Assembly: GCF_003057745.1 (NCBI RefSeq)
Contig: NZ_QBJD02000007.1
Span: 62,001-126,000, forward strand
DNA length: 64,000 bases
Direction: 5' to 3'
DNA from: Enterobacter sp. RIT418
GTDB taxonomy: Bacteria > Pseudomonadota > Gammaproteobacteria > Enterobacterales > Enterobacteriaceae
The position numbers and the translations under genes were made by a program. Positions 47,991 to 57,473 of the stretch are shown in pieces (position 1 is the stretch's first letter; each line of letters opens with the position of its first letter). A model generated the notes under the pieces. The model saw only the letters and a list, made by a program, of their open reading frames with translations, was not told the origin of the DNA and made no database searches.

Positions 47991-48016
47991 AAAACGGCAA
48001 CCGAGGTTGCCGTTTT
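47991..48016 (-). terminator. Terminator of ettA
   Basis: ACGGCAACC and GGTTGCCGT form a 9-bp stem with a 3-base loop followed on the minus strand by TTTTAGTTTT, a few bases after the ettA stop. Confidence 0.88.
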
Positions 48017-48020
48017 GCTT

Positions 48021-49688
48021 TTATTTCGCGATACGCTTGTACTTAATACGCTTCGGCTCCAGCGCGTCGGCGCCCAGCGTGCGTTTTTTGTACTCTTCGT
48101 ATTCGGTGAAGTTACCTTCGAAGAACTCCACTTTCCCTTCGTCCTGGTAGTCCAGAATGTGGGTGGCGATACGGTCCAGGAACCAGCGGTCGTGCGAGAT
48201 AACCATCGCACAGCCCGGGAACTCCAGCAGGGCGTTTTCCAGCGCGCGCAGGGTTTCGATGTCCAGGTCGTTTGTTGGTTCATCAAGCAGCAGCACGTTA
48301 CCGCCGACCTGCAGCAGCTTCGCCAGGTGCAGACGACCGCGCTCACCGCCGGACAGCTCGCCAACGCGTTTGCCCTGGTCGGTGCCCTTGAAGTTAAAGC
48401 GGCCAACGTAGGCGCGGCTTGGCATCTCGGTGTTGCCGATGCGCATAATATCCAGACCGCCGGAGACTTCTTCCCACACGGTTTTGCTGTTATCCATCGC
48501 GTCGCGGAACTGGTCAACGGAGGCCAGCTTCACGGTCTCACCCAGGGTGATTGAGCCGCTGTCTGGCTGTTCCTGGCCGGACATCATGCGGAACAGCGTC
48601 GATTTACCCGCGCCGTTCGGGCCGATGATGCCGACGATTGCGCCTTTTGGTACGGAGAAGGTCAGATCGTCAATCAGCAGGCGGTCGCCGTAGGATTTAC
48701 GCAGATTGGTGACTTCAACCACTTTATCCCCCAGGCGTGCTCCAGGCGGAATAAACAGTTCGTTAGTTTCGTTACGTTTCTGGTATTCGGTGCTGTTCAG
48801 CTCTTCGAAGCGTGCCAGACGGGCTTTGCCCTTAGACTGACGGCCTTTCGCGCCCTGACGAACCCACTCCAGCTCTTTCTCGATAGATTTGCGACGCGCC
48901 GCTTCCTGAGAAGCTTCCTGCGCCAGACGCTGATCTTTCTGCTCCAGCCAGGAAGAGTAGTTGCCTTCCCACGGAATACCTTCGCCGCGGTCCAGCTCCA
49001 GGATCCAGCCCGCCACGTTGTCGAGGAAGTAACGGTCGTGGGTGATCGCCACCACGGTGCCTTCGAAGTCGTGCAGGAAGCGCTCCAGCCACGCCACGGA
49101 TTCCGCATCCAGGTGGTTAGTCGGTTCGTCGAGCAGCAGCATGTCTGGTTTTTCCAGCAGCAGGCGGCACAGCGCCACGCGGCGGCGCTCGCCCCCGGAG
49201 AGGTTCGCGATTTTTGCATCCCAGTCCGGCAGACGCAGGGCATCAGCCGCGCGCTCCAGCTGCACGTTCAGGTTGTGACCGTCATGCGCCTGGATGATCT
49301 CTTCAAATTTGCCCTGCTGCGCGGCCAGCTTGTCGAAGTCCGCATCCGGCTCGGCGTATTTGGCATACACTTCATCCAGGCCTTTCAGCGCGTTAACCAC
49401 TTCGGAAACCGCTTCTTCAACGGATTCGCGAACGGTATGTTCCGGGTTAAGCTGCGGCTCCTGCGGCAGGTAGCCAATTTTGATGCCGGGCTGCGGGCGG
49501 GCTTCACCTTCGATGTCAGTATCGATGCCCGCCATGATGCGCAGCAGGGTGGACTTACCGGCACCGTTGAGACCCAGAACACCGATTTTTGCGCCCGGGA
49601 AGAAGCTCAGCGAGATATTTTTAAGAATATGACGTTTCGGCGGAACGACTTTGCCGACACGATGCATGGTATAAACGAATTGAGCCAC
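48021..49688 (-). CDS. ettA: Energy-dependent translational throttle protein EttA (ABC-F)
   Basis: A 555-residue protein with two ABC ATPase domains: Walker A GLNGAGKST (about 39-47) with signature LSGGERRRVAL, and GPNGAGKST (about 356-364) with LSGGERGRLHLA. The charged inter-domain linker and arm fit ABC-F proteins that bind the ribosomal E site and gate elongation by ATP/ADP ratio. No membrane part is present. Confidence 0.97.
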   Translation of the reverse strand: MAQFVYTMHRVGKVVPPKRHILKNISLSFFPGAKIGVLGLNGAGKSTLLRIMAGIDTDIEGEARPQPGIKIGYLPQEPQLNPEHTVRESVEEAVSEVVNALKGLDEVYAKYAEPDADFDKLAAQQGKFEEIIQAHDGHNLNVQLERAADALRLPDWDAKIANLSGGERRRVALCRLLLEKPDMLLLDEPTNHLDAESVAWLERFLHDFEGTVVAITHDRYFLDNVAGWILELDRGEGIPWEGNYSSWLEQKDQRLAQEASQEAARRKSIEKELEWVRQGAKGRQSKGKARLARFEELNSTEYQKRNETNELFIPPGARLGDKVVEVTNLRKSYGDRLLIDDLTFSVPKGAIVGIIGPNGAGKSTLFRMMSGQEQPDSGSITLGETVKLASVDQFRDAMDNSKTVWEEVSGGLDIMRIGNTEMPSRAYVGRFNFKGTDQGKRVGELSGGERGRLHLAKLLQVGGNVLLLDEPTNDLDIETLRALENALLEFPGCAMVISHDRWFLDRIATHILDYQDEGKVEFFEGNFTEYEEYKKRTLGADALEPKRIKYKRIAK

Positions 49689-49915
49689 GTTGGACTTCGC
49701 CTCTTTTATCGTGATGTGAATAGGTTTCAGCCCCGAAGTGTAGCCTTTTTCCTGCCCTAATCCCAGCCAGGAAAGCCGGGAGTGTTAAAACGCGCAGGAA
49801 AGGTAAAAAAGTGTCCGTAACGTGGCGCGTTACCGGATGCCTGGTTAGCATAAGTTGATATGACTTTGACGCGGCAAGACGCTGCAATTGATGAAAAAAC
49901 AATGAGGAAGAGCTT

Positions 49916-51853
49916 GTGGAAAAAGCCAAACAGGTGGTCTGGCGTCTGCTGGCGGCCAGCGTATGCGTGATGGCGGTAAGCCAGGCGGTGCATGCCGATT
50001 CACTGGATGAGCAGCGCAGCCGCTACGCCCAAATCAAGCAGGCGTGGGACAGCAAGCAGATGGATACCGTACAGGCGCTGATGCCGACGCTAAAAGATTA
50101 TCCGCTGTATCCATACCTTGAGTATCGCCAGATTACTGACGATCTGATGAATCAACCGACGGTGACCGTAAGCAGCTTTATTCAGGCAAACCCGACGCTG
50201 CCGCCTGCGCGTACCCTACAATCCCGCTTCGTGAACGAGCTGGCGCGCCGTGAAGACTGGCGCGGGCTGTTGGCCTTTAGCCCGGAAAAGCCGGGCACGA
50301 CCGAGGCGCAGTGTAACTATTACTATGCCAAATGGGCCACCGGCCAGCAGGAAGAGGCCTGGGCGGGAGCGAAGGATCTGTGGCTAACCGGCAAAAGCCA
50401 GCCAAACGCCTGTGATTCTCTCTTCGGCGCGTGGCGCGCCTCCGGCAAGCAGGACCCGCTGGCCTACCTTGAGCGTATCCGACTGGCGATGAAGGCCGGC
50501 AACACGCGTCTGGTAACCGCGCTGGCCGGGCAGATGCCGCCGGACTATCAAACCATTTCCACCGCCGTCATCGGTTTGGCGAACGATCCGAACTCGGTGC
50601 TGACCTTTGCCCGCACCACGGGCGCGACCGACTTTACCCGCCAGATGGCGGCCGTCGCGTTTGCCAGCGTGGCGCGGGACGATGTGGAAAACGCGCGGCT
50701 GATGATCCCGCAGCTGGTGCAGGCGCAGCAGCTTAATGACGATCAAACCCAGGAGCTGCGCGACATCGTGGCGTGGCTGCTGATGGGCACCGACGTGACC
50801 GACGAGCAGGCCCGCTGGCGCGACGATGCGATTATGCGCTCTAATTCCACCTCGCTCGTTGAGCGCCGCGTGCGCATGGCGCTGGGAACGGGCGATCGCC
50901 ACGGGCTGAATACCTGGCTTGCGCGCCTGCCGATGGATGCCAAAGAGAAAGACGAGTGGCGCTACTGGCAGGCGGACCTGCTGCTGGAGCGCGGCCGCGA
51001 GGACGAAGCGAAAGCGATCCTGCACGCGCTGATGCAGCAGCGCGGGTTCTACCCGATGGTGGCGGCCCAGCGGCTGGGCGAGGAATACACGCTTAAGATC
51101 GATAAGGCGCCCGCCAATGCCAGCCCGGCGCTGACGCAGGGGCCAGAGATGGCGCGCGTGCGCGAGCTGATGTACTGGAACCTCGACAACACCGCGCGCA
51201 GCGAGTGGGCTAACCTGGTGACCAGCCGCACGACGGATGAAAAAGCCCAGCTGGCGCGCTACGCGTTTGATAACCGCTGGTGGGATCTGAGCGTGCAGGC
51301 GACGATCGCCGGCAAGCTGTGGGATCACCTTGAGGAGCGATTCCCGCTGGCGTACAAGGATCTGTTCGATCGCTACACCCGCGGAAAAGATATTCCGCAA
51401 AGTTACGCGATGGCGATTGCCCGCCAGGAGAGCGCCTGGAACCCGAAAGTGCGTTCTCCTGTAGGGGCCAGCGGCCTGATGCAAATTATGCCGGGTACCG
51501 CGACGCACACGGTGAAGATGTTTAACATTCCGGGCTACAGCAGCCCGTCGCAGCTGCTGGACCCGGACACCAACATCAACATCGGCACCAGCTACCTGCA
51601 GTACGTTTACCAGCAGTTTGGCAATAACCGCATCTTCTCCTCGGCGGCCTACAACGCCGGTCCGGGCCGCGTGCGCACCTGGCTTGGCAACAGCGCCGGG
51701 CGCATCGACGCGGTGGCGTTTGTCGAGAGCATTCCGTTCTCCGAAACGCGCGGCTACGTGAAGAACGTGCTGGCCTACGACGCCTACTACCGCTACTTCA
51801 TGGGGCAAAAAGATACCCTGATGAGCGACGCCGAGTGGCAGAGACGTTACTGA
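49916..51853 (+). CDS. slt: Soluble lytic murein transglycosylase Slt70
   Basis: A 645-residue periplasmic enzyme, E. coli length, beginning at GTG. The signal peptide ends near residue 28 (AVHA). A long alpha-helical superhelix (to about residue 475) encloses a C-terminal lysozyme-like domain with the catalytic glutamate in ARQESAWNP and the [10 protein letters not shown] motif. It cleaves peptidoglycan to 1,6-anhydromuropeptides. Confidence 0.96.
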   Translation: MEKAKQVVWRLLAASVCVMAVSQAVHADSLDEQRSRYAQIKQAWDSKQMDTVQALMPTLKDYPLYPYLEYRQITDDLMNQPTVTVSSFIQANPTLPPARTLQSRFVNELARREDWRGLLAFSPEKPGTTEAQCNYYYAKWATGQQEEAWAGAKDLWLTGKSQPNACDSLFGAWRASGKQDPLAYLERIRLAMKAGNTRLVTALAGQMPPDYQTISTAVIGLANDPNSVLTFARTTGATDFTRQMAAVAFASVARDDVENARLMIPQLVQAQQLNDDQTQELRDIVAWLLMGTDVTDEQARWRDDAIMRSNSTSLVERRVRMALGTGDRHGLNTWLARLPMDAKEKDEWRYWQADLLLERGREDEAKAILHALMQQRGFYPMVAAQRLGEEYTLKIDKAPANASPALTQGPEMARVRELMYWNLDNTARSEWANLVTSRTTDEKAQLARYAFDNRWWDLSVQATIAGKLWDHLEERFPLAYKDLFDRYTRGKDIPQSYAMAIARQESAWNPKVRSPVGASGLMQIMPGTATHTVKMFNIPGYSSPSQLLDPDTNINIGTSYLQYVYQQFGNNRIFSSAAYNAGPGRVRTWLGNSAGRIDAVAFVESIPFSETRGYVKNVLAYDAYYRYFMGQKDTLMSDAEWQRRY

Positions 51854-51875
51854 TCGGCGTGGGTTGTGTTATGCT

Positions 51876-51893
51876 GTACTCGCTAATGAGTAC
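51876..51893. promoter_or_regulatory. Trp operator in the trpR promoter
   Basis: GTACTC-GCTAAT-GAGTAC matches the TrpR palindrome with its GTAC ends and lies 16 bases before the trpR start. It gives autorepression as in E. coli. Confidence 0.9.
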
Positions 51894-51908
51894 AAGAGGC
51901 AGCATAAC

Positions 51909-52238
51909 ATGACCCAGCATTCCCCGTATTCCTCGGCGATGGCCGAACAACGCAATCAGGAGTGGCTTCGTTTTGTGGAGTTGCTCCGTCAGTCGTACGA
52001 CAAGGATCTGCACCTGCCGCTGATGCAGCTGATGCTGACGCCCGACGAGCGCGAAGCGCTGGGCACGCGCGTGCGGATTATTGAAGAGTTACTGCGCGGC
52101 GAGATGAGCCAGCGCGAGCTGAAAAACGAGCTGGGCGCGGGCATTGCGACGATTACGCGTGGCTCAAACAGCCTGAAGTCCGCGCCGGTTGAGCTGCGCC
52201 AGTGGCTTGAAGCGGTACTGCTGAAAAACGCCGGATGA
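51909..52238 (+). CDS. trpR: Trp operon repressor TrpR
   Basis: From the ATG at 51909 the protein is 109 residues (108 in E. coli). The helix-turn-helix is in [20 protein letters not shown] (about 66-85). It represses trp, aroH, mtr and its own gene when bound to tryptophan. The frame opens upstream through the operator, so the later start was chosen. The stop codon lies inside a REP element. Confidence 0.96.
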   Translation: MTQHSPYSSAMAEQRNQEWLRFVELLRQSYDKDLHLPLMQLMLTPDEREALGTRVRIIEELLRGEMSQRELKNELGAGIATITRGSNSLKSAPVELRQWLEAVLLKNAG

Positions 52239-52262
52239 CGGCTTCACCTTATCCGGCCTACA
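52230..52262. repeat. REP element at the end of trpR
   Basis: GCCGGAT (52230-52236) and ATCCGGC (52251-52257) followed by CTAC. The trpR stop TGA (52236-52238) is part of the repeat, so the last Ala-Gly codons come from REP sequence. Confidence 0.8.
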
Positions 52263-52265
52263 CAT

Positions 52266-52781
52266 TTAACGATAAATCGCGTTATGGAACGGGCTTAATG
52301 CCAGGATCACCGCCTGATGGTAAACGCTGGATCGCGTTAGCTTTCCTGCGGTAAACACGCCAATCGCCCCTTCCTTACGTCCTATTTCATCAATGCCTGT
52401 GTATTGCGACATAACCGGCCCAAGGGCTTCGCCCTCGCGCACTTTTTTCAGGATAACCTCCGGCAGCGGCAGGGTGGCCGAGCGCGCTTCGCCGCGCTGC
52501 TCGCGGCTCTCTATCACCACCCAGCTAAAGGTTGCGCCTTCATCAATGCCTGCCTCAATGGCGACCCAGAAGTCTGCGTCAGGCGCTGCGGCTTTGGCAT
52601 TCGCCACGCGATTTCGTGCGCCAGCCCGCGTTTCCTCACTTCCAAACGGCTGTTCGGGAACGCCGCTCTCGACGCCAACCGCGTCAATGTGGCACGATCC
52701 TTCGCCGAAGATCTCTTCAAATGCCCTTAGAATTGCCTGAATTTTGGCAGGATTAGTGGTAGCAGAGACAACATGGTGCAT
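52266..52781 (-). CDS. yjjX: Inosine/xanthosine triphosphatase YjjX
   Basis: The ATG at 52781 gives 171 residues (170 in E. coli) beginning [13 protein letters not shown]; upstream in-frame ATGs would add a non-conserved stretch. It hydrolyses ITP and XTP and so cleans non-canonical purines from the pool. [20 protein letters not shown] and IEAGID are the nucleotide-binding segments. It is convergent with trpR and divergent from gpmB. Confidence 0.93.
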   Translation of the reverse strand: MHHVVSATTNPAKIQAILRAFEEIFGEGSCHIDAVGVESGVPEQPFGSEETRAGARNRVANAKAAAPDADFWVAIEAGIDEGATFSWVVIESREQRGEARSATLPLPEVILKKVREGEALGPVMSQYTGIDEIGRKEGAIGVFTAGKLTRSSVYHQAVILALSPFHNAIYR

Positions 52782-52830
52782 AATTAAGCTCGACTCAAAA
52801 AAACTCATCGCAGTATAACGGAAAAAAAGC

Positions 52831-53478
52831 ATGTTACAGGTATACCTTGTTCGCCACGGTGAAACGCAGTGGAACGCCGAGCGACGTATTCAAGGCCAGT
52901 CAGACAGTCCTCTTACCGAAAAGGGTGTGCAGCAGGCGAGGCAGGTGGCAGAACGCGCCAGAACGCTGGGCATTACCCACGTCATTTCAAGCGATCTTGG
53001 TCGTACACAGCAGACGGCACGCATTATTGCCGAGGCCTGCGGCTGCGATATTACCCTTGAGCCGCGCCTGCGCGAGCTGGACATGGGCGTGCTGGAAAAG
53101 CGCCATATCGACTCCCTCACCGAGGAAGAAGAGGGCTGGCGGCGCACGCTGGTCAACGGAACGGAAGATGGCCGCATCCCTGAGGGAGAATCCATGCAGG
53201 AGCTGAGCGGTCGCGTAAACGCCGCGCTGGCCGAGTGCCTGAACCTTCCGGCGGGAAGCCGTCCGCTGCTGGTCAGCCACGGTATTGCGCTGGGCTGCCT
53301 GGTGAGCACGATTCTGGGATTACCGGCCTACGCGGAACGCCGCCTGCGCCTGCGCAACTGCTCGATTTCCCGCATTGATTATCAGGAAAGCGCGTGGCTG
53401 GCGTCGGGGTGGGTCGTGGAGATGGCAGGGGACATTTCGCATCTTGATGCCCCTGCGCTGGACGAGCTGCAGCGTTAG
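52831..53478 (+). CDS. gpmB: Phosphoglycerate mutase-like phosphatase GpmB (YtjC)
   Basis: A 215-residue histidine phosphatase, E. coli length. The [10 protein letters not shown] motif at residues 8-17 carries the catalytic histidine and SHGIALG near 150 the second. Despite the name, activity as a glycolytic mutase is doubtful. Its stop overlaps the convergent rob stop by 4 bases. Confidence 0.94.
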   Translation: MLQVYLVRHGETQWNAERRIQGQSDSPLTEKGVQQARQVAERARTLGITHVISSDLGRTQQTARIIAEACGCDITLEPRLRELDMGVLEKRHIDSLTEEEEGWRRTLVNGTEDGRIPEGESMQELSGRVNAALAECLNLPAGSRPLLVSHGIALGCLVSTILGLPAYAERRLRLRNCSISRIDYQESAWLASGWVVEMAGDISHLDAPALDELQR

Positions 53479-54344
53479 CGGCGTATCGGGATTAAAAATT
53501 CCATACGCAGATTGATAGGCCCTTCTTCCGGCTTAGCGTCGCTGGCCGGATAGTAGCGCTCAATGTCCTGACCTTTACGGCGATTCAGATTTAGCATCGG
53601 CATGCAGGTCCCGTAAACGGTCAGGATAAATTCCTGAACGCCCGTTCCCAGCCCCTCATACGCGAACATCACATACTCTCCACCTTCGAGAACGACCGGC
53701 TTCGAGCCCTGAATGTAGCCGTTGGCCAGCTCCGGCGTTAAGGCGGTGGTGTAAAACACCTCCTGCTCATCGTCTTTTTCCAGGCTCGGATGCGTTTCGT
53801 TGAGGCCATACAGAATCGGCGGGATCGCAGGGGCATGGCTGAGGAAATCACGCCAGAACTGAACGCGCATCTGGTGGCGGAACTCGGAAATCTGCTCGAG
53901 AGAGCAGGAGTAGCTCTGGGTCGTACCGATCAGATGCGTTTCCGGCAGGGTGATAAATTCGTACTTCGGCATCGCGAATTCGCCAAGGCGCAGAGGTGGA
54001 CGCATGCCAAAGGAACTCCAGTCCGGCGAGCGGCGATAGAGCGCAGGCGTCAACGAAAACTGTTTTTTAAACGCGCGGGTAAAGGTCTGCTGCGAGTCGA
54101 AGCGGTACTGAAGTGCAATATCCAGAATCGGCCGCGCGGTGAGGCGAAGCGCCACGGCAGATTTTGACAGACGGCGAGCGCGAATGTAGGCACCGATAGC
54201 ATGACCGGTAACATCCTTAAACATCCTTTGCAGATGCCACTTGGAATAGCCTGCTTTTGCCGCCACATTATCCAGTGACAAAGGCTGGTCAAGATGACCT
54301 TCCAGCCAGGTAAGCAGGTCGCGAATAATTCCAGCCTGATCCAT
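53475..54344 (-). CDS. rob: Right-origin-binding transcription activator Rob
   Basis: A 289-residue AraC/XylS-type activator, E. coli length. Two helix-turn-helix motifs lie in residues 10-110 (SLDNVAAKAGYSKWHLQRMF and ILDIALQYRFDSQQTFTRAF). A GyrI-like effector domain follows (about 120-289). It controls the mar/sox/rob regulon for drug, solvent and bile resistance. Confidence 0.96.
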   Translation of the reverse strand: MDQAGIIRDLLTWLEGHLDQPLSLDNVAAKAGYSKWHLQRMFKDVTGHAIGAYIRARRLSKSAVALRLTARPILDIALQYRFDSQQTFTRAFKKQFSLTPALYRRSPDWSSFGMRPPLRLGEFAMPKYEFITLPETHLIGTTQSYSCSLEQISEFRHQMRVQFWRDFLSHAPAIPPILYGLNETHPSLEKDDEQEVFYTTALTPELANGYIQGSKPVVLEGGEYVMFAYEGLGTGVQEFILTVYGTCMPMLNLNRRKGQDIERYYPASDAKPEEGPINLRMEFLIPIRR

Positions 54345-54555
54345 ATACTATCCTCATCCTTAAAACAGCAGGTGCCTGATAACAGGTTAGCGGATAATAG
54401 CATTTTTTGATGTTTTAGCATTCAGTGTTTTTTTTGCGCATAAATGCTTTTTGGCGCACATTATGGGCAAATATTTTCTAATCCTGTGATCTTGCTACAT
54501 TTTTGTCTGACGTGTTGAATAATTGCTCAATGTAATTTTAAAGAATGGTAACAAT

Positions 54556-55029
54556 ATGAAATACAAGACTTTGATCTTCACCGCGCTGCTTTTGATGGTT
54601 GGCCGCGCAGCGCAAGCGGAACAGGTAGGTTCTGTTGATACGGTATTCAAAATGTTTGGTCCGGACCACAAAATCGTCGTGGAGGCATTTGACGATCCGG
54701 ATGTAAAAAACGTCACCTGCTACATCAGCCGCGCGAAAACGGGCGGCATTAAGGGCGGCCTGGGGCTGGCGGAAGACACCTCCGACGCGGCTATCTCCTG
54801 CCAGCAGGTCGGGCCGGTCGAACTGAGCGAGAAGATCAAAAACGGCAAAGCGCAGGGGGACGTTGTGTTCCAGAAGCGTACGTCGCTGGTGTTCAAAAAG
54901 CTGCAGGTCGTTCGTTTCTATGACGCCAAACGCAACACGCTCGCGTATCTGGCCTACTCCGACAAAGTGGTGGATGGTTCACCGAAAAACGCGCTGAGTG
55001 CGGTGCCGATAATGCCGTGGCGGGAATAA
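54556..55029 (+). CDS. creA: CreA family periplasmic protein
   Basis: The ATG at 54556 gives 157 residues, the E. coli length, with a signal peptide ending near residue 21 (AAQA). It has the conserved [20 protein letters not shown] segment and the C-terminal [16 protein letters not shown]. Function is unknown. In E. coli it is followed by creB, creC and creD; here a terminator and arcA follow directly. Confidence 0.94.
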   Translation: MKYKTLIFTALLLMVGRAAQAEQVGSVDTVFKMFGPDHKIVVEAFDDPDVKNVTCYISRAKTGGIKGGLGLAEDTSDAAISCQQVGPVELSEKIKNGKAQGDVVFQKRTSLVFKKLQVVRFYDAKRNTLAYLAYSDKVVDGSPKNALSAVPIMPWRE

Positions 55030-55056
55030 AAAAACGGCGCTTTCGCGCCGTTTTTT
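55029..55056. terminator. Bidirectional terminator between creA and arcA
   Basis: AAAACGGCGC and GCGCCGTTTT with a TTTC loop, flanked by A and T runs on either side. It serves both convergent genes. Confidence 0.9.
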
Positions 55057-55074
55057 ACTGCGTTCGCTGCGGGA

Positions 55075-55791
55075 TTACTCCTGCAGATCGCCGCAGAAAC
55101 GATAGCCTTCGCCGTGGATCGTGGCGATGATTTCCGGCGTATCCGGCGTCGATTCGAAATGCTTACGAATACGGCGGATGGTGACGTCAACGGTACGGTC
55201 GTGCGGCTTCAGCTCGCGACCGGTCATTTTCTTCAGCAGTTCTGCACGGGACTGAATTTTGCCCGGGTTTTCGCAGAAGTGCAGCATCGCGCGAAACTCG
55301 CTGCGCGGCAGTTTATACTGCTCGCCGTTCGGGCTAATCAGCGAACGGCTATTGATATCAAGTTCCCAGCCGTTGAATTTGTAGCTGTCTACGCTACGAC
55401 GCTCTTCGCTCACCGTGCCCAGGTTCATGGTACGGGACAGCAGGTTGCGTGCACGAATGGTTAACTCGCGTGGGTTAAACGGTTTGGTGATGTAATCGTC
55501 CGCACCGATCTCCAGGCCAAGAATTTTATCAACCTCGTTATCACGTCCCGTCAGGAACATGAGTGCGACGTTCGCCTGTTCACGCAGTTCGCGCGCCAGA
55601 AGAAGGCCGTTTTTACCCGGCAGGTTGATATCCATAATGACCAGATTGATATCATTTTCAGAAAGGATCTGATGCATCTCTGCGCCATCGGTCGCTTCAA
55701 AGACATCGTAGCCTTCTGCTTCGAAAATGCTCTTTAACGTGTTGCGTGTTACCAACTCGTCTTCAACGATAAGAATGTGCGGGGTCTGCAT
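55075..55791 (-). CDS. arcA: Aerobic respiration response regulator ArcA
   Basis: A 238-residue OmpR-type response regulator, E. coli length. The receiver has the phosphoacceptor D54 in VIMDINLP and K in [11 protein letters not shown]; the C-terminal winged helix has [20 protein letters not shown]. With ArcB it represses aerobic respiration genes under low oxygen. A long AT-rich leader lies upstream. Confidence 0.97.
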   Translation of the reverse strand: MQTPHILIVEDELVTRNTLKSIFEAEGYDVFEATDGAEMHQILSENDINLVIMDINLPGKNGLLLARELREQANVALMFLTGRDNEVDKILGLEIGADDYITKPFNPRELTIRARNLLSRTMNLGTVSEERRSVDSYKFNGWELDINSRSLISPNGEQYKLPRSEFRAMLHFCENPGKIQSRAELLKKMTGRELKPHDRTVDVTIRRIRKHFESTPDTPEIIATIHGEGYRFCGDLQE

Positions 55792-55886
55792 GTTTGCTAC
55801 CTAAATTGCCAACTAAATCGAAACAGGAAGTACAAAAGTCCCTGACCTGCCTGATGCATGTCGCAAATTAACATGATCGGCCTAAC

Positions 55887-56027
55887 ATGACTAAAGTACG
55901 TAATTGCGTTCTTGATGCACTTTCCATCAACGTCAACAACATCATTAGCTTGGTCTTGGGTACTTTCCCTTTGGACCCGACAGTGTCAAAAACGGCTGTC
56001 ATCCTAACCATTTTAACAGCAACATAA
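55887..56027 (+). CDS. yjjY: Small protein YjjY
   Basis: A 46-residue frame beginning TKVRNCVLDALSINVNN after the start Met and ending TILTAT, nearly identical to the annotated E. coli YjjY. It lies antisense in the arcA leader. Conservation may reflect the arcA 5' region and not a protein; no clear ribosome binding site is seen. Confidence 0.6.
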   Translation: MTKVRNCVLDALSINVNNIISLVLGTFPLDPTVSKTAVILTILTAT

Positions 56028-56426
56028 CAGGCTAAGTGACACCGGACACCCAATAAAACTACGCTTCGTTGACATATATCAAGTTCAATTGTAGCACGTT
56101 AACAGTTTGATGAAATCATCGTAGCTGAATGCTAGCCTTTGTCACAATTTTTCAATAATCCAACTAGTTGCGGACATTAATAGATAAACGATACGAATCC
56201 AAAAGTGAACAGGTATTCATCAGTGTATTATCATTATAAAACATAAGGATAAAGGCTGTTTATTAACATTCTAACTGATTGTTAAGTCACAAAATAGTTT
56301 AGCGCTTTTAATTTGTTGTGAAACGCTATTTCGGTGATTTGTGTTGCAATTTTGTAAATTCGTGCTGCGTAATATGTTGAGGCGCATCACAGTTTTGCCC
56401 GTTAACTGTTTAAAAAGAGACCATAA
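56028..56426. promoter_or_regulatory. AT-rich arcA/yjtD divergent region
   Basis: A 399-base AT-rich stretch with no gene. In E. coli arcA has several promoters spread over a long leader and is activated by FNR. TTGACATATATCAA at 56069-56082 fits an FNR site. Many A and T tracts fill 56150-56400, before yjtD. Confidence 0.5.
56069..56082. promoter_or_regulatory. Candidate FNR site in the arcA leader
   Basis: TTGAC-ATAT-ATCAA matches the FNR consensus TTGAT-N4-ATCAA at 9 of 10 defined bases. It lies 278 bases before the arcA start. Confidence 0.6.
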
Positions 56427-57113
56427 ATGCATCTGTCGATTGTGCTGGTGGCGCCAGCAAGAGCGGAAAATATCGGCGCAGCGGCGCGCGCCATGAAGAC
56501 CATGGGTTTTACTGATTTACGTATTGTCGATAGCCGCGCGCATCTTGAGCCTGCCGCCCGCTGGGTGGCGCATGGTTCAGGAGATATTCTCGATAATATA
56601 ACTACTTACGACACGCTGGCGGAGGCGCTGCACGACGTTTCATTTACCGTGGCGACCACGGCGCGCAGCCGGGCGAAGTTCCATTATTACGCGACGCCGG
56701 AAGAGCTGGTGCCGATGCTGCGCGAGAAAAACGCGTGGCTGACCAAGGCCGCGCTGGTCTTTGGCCGTGAAGATTCTGGACTGACGAATGAAGAGCTGGA
56801 ACTGGCGGACGTGCTCACGGGGGTGCCGATGGTGGCCGATTATCCGTCGCTGAATTTAGGCCAGGCGGTGATGGTCTATTGCTATCAATTAGCATCCTTA
56901 ATGCAAATTCCTCGGCCGCCTGTTACAGGAACAGATGAAAACCAGCTGGCTGCGCTGCGCGCGCGCGCGAACAATTTGCTATCGCAGCTTGGCGTGGCGG
57001 ACGATCAAAAAATGGTCGACTGGCTCCAGCAGCGTCTTGGCCGCCTTGAGCAGCGCGACACGGCAATGTTGCACCGTTTGCTTCATGATATTGAAAAAAA
57101 ATTGGCCGAGTAA
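56427..57113 (+). CDS. yjtD: SPOUT-class RNA methyltransferase YjtD
   Basis: A 228-residue protein, E. coli length, of the TrmH/TrmJ-like SpoU family. Motifs are PARAENIGAAARAMKTMGF at the N-terminus, FGREDSGLTNEEL (about 112-124) and PSLNLGQAVMVYCYQL (about 141-156), which form the SAM-binding knot. The RNA target is not certain. Confidence 0.93.
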   Translation: MHLSIVLVAPARAENIGAAARAMKTMGFTDLRIVDSRAHLEPAARWVAHGSGDILDNITTYDTLAEALHDVSFTVATTARSRAKFHYYATPEELVPMLREKNAWLTKAALVFGREDSGLTNEELELADVLTGVPMVADYPSLNLGQAVMVYCYQLASLMQIPRPPVTGTDENQLAALRARANNLLSQLGVADDQKMVDWLQQRLGRLEQRDTAMLHRLLHDIEKKLAE

Positions 57114-57246
57114 AATCCTGTCATCGTTTTTTATTATGGTTCAACAGTCTGTTAATAAGGGTTGTGTCCGGCAGGATCGGATGAAAATAAATCTGTTCAC
57201 AGCGCGACCTCAGAGCGTCCCGAAATGTGATCAAATTAAAAATTCA

Positions 57247-57274
57247 TTGACTTGAGGTGCTCAATCCTTTAACC
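57247..57274 (+). promoter_or_regulatory. thr operon promoter
   Basis: TTGACT (57247-57252) and TTAACC (57269-57274) are separated by 16 bases and aligned as in the E. coli thr promoter, about 50 bases before thrL. Confidence 0.8.
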
Positions 57275-57324
57275 CTAAAAGAATACAGCACAGACAGATA
57301 ATAATGACAGAGTACACAACATCC

Positions 57325-57393
57325 ATGAAACGCATCAGCATCACCACCATTACCACAACCACCATCATTACCACAGGTAGCGATGCGGGCTGA
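57325..57393 (+). CDS. thrL: thr operon leader peptide
   Basis: A 22-residue peptide, MKRISITTITTTTIITTGSDAG written from 57325, with 8 threonine and 5 isoleucine codons. Ribosome stalling on these codons when charged Thr- or Ile-tRNA is scarce prevents the downstream attenuator from forming. E. coli ThrL has 21 residues. Confidence 0.95.
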   Translation: MKRISITTITTTTIITTGSDAG

Positions 57394-57411
57394 CGCGTAC
57401 AGGAAAAACAG

Positions 57412-57448
57412 AAAAAAGCCCGCACCTAGACAGTGCGGGCTTTTTTTT
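57412..57448 (+). terminator. thr attenuator
   Basis: AGCCCGCAC and GTGCGGGCT form a 9-bp stem with a 7-base loop followed by eight T. It lies between thrL and thrA and is the transcription attenuator. Confidence 0.95.
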
Positions 57449-57473
57449 CGGCTAAAGGAAATGAGGTAGAACC

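Noticed and set aside
50384-51808. A 474-residue minus-strand frame opposite slt
   Set aside because: Shadow of slt; no recognisable domain.
55868-56053. A 61-residue minus-strand frame in the arcA leader
   Set aside because: Antisense to yjjY, without similarity or ribosome binding site.
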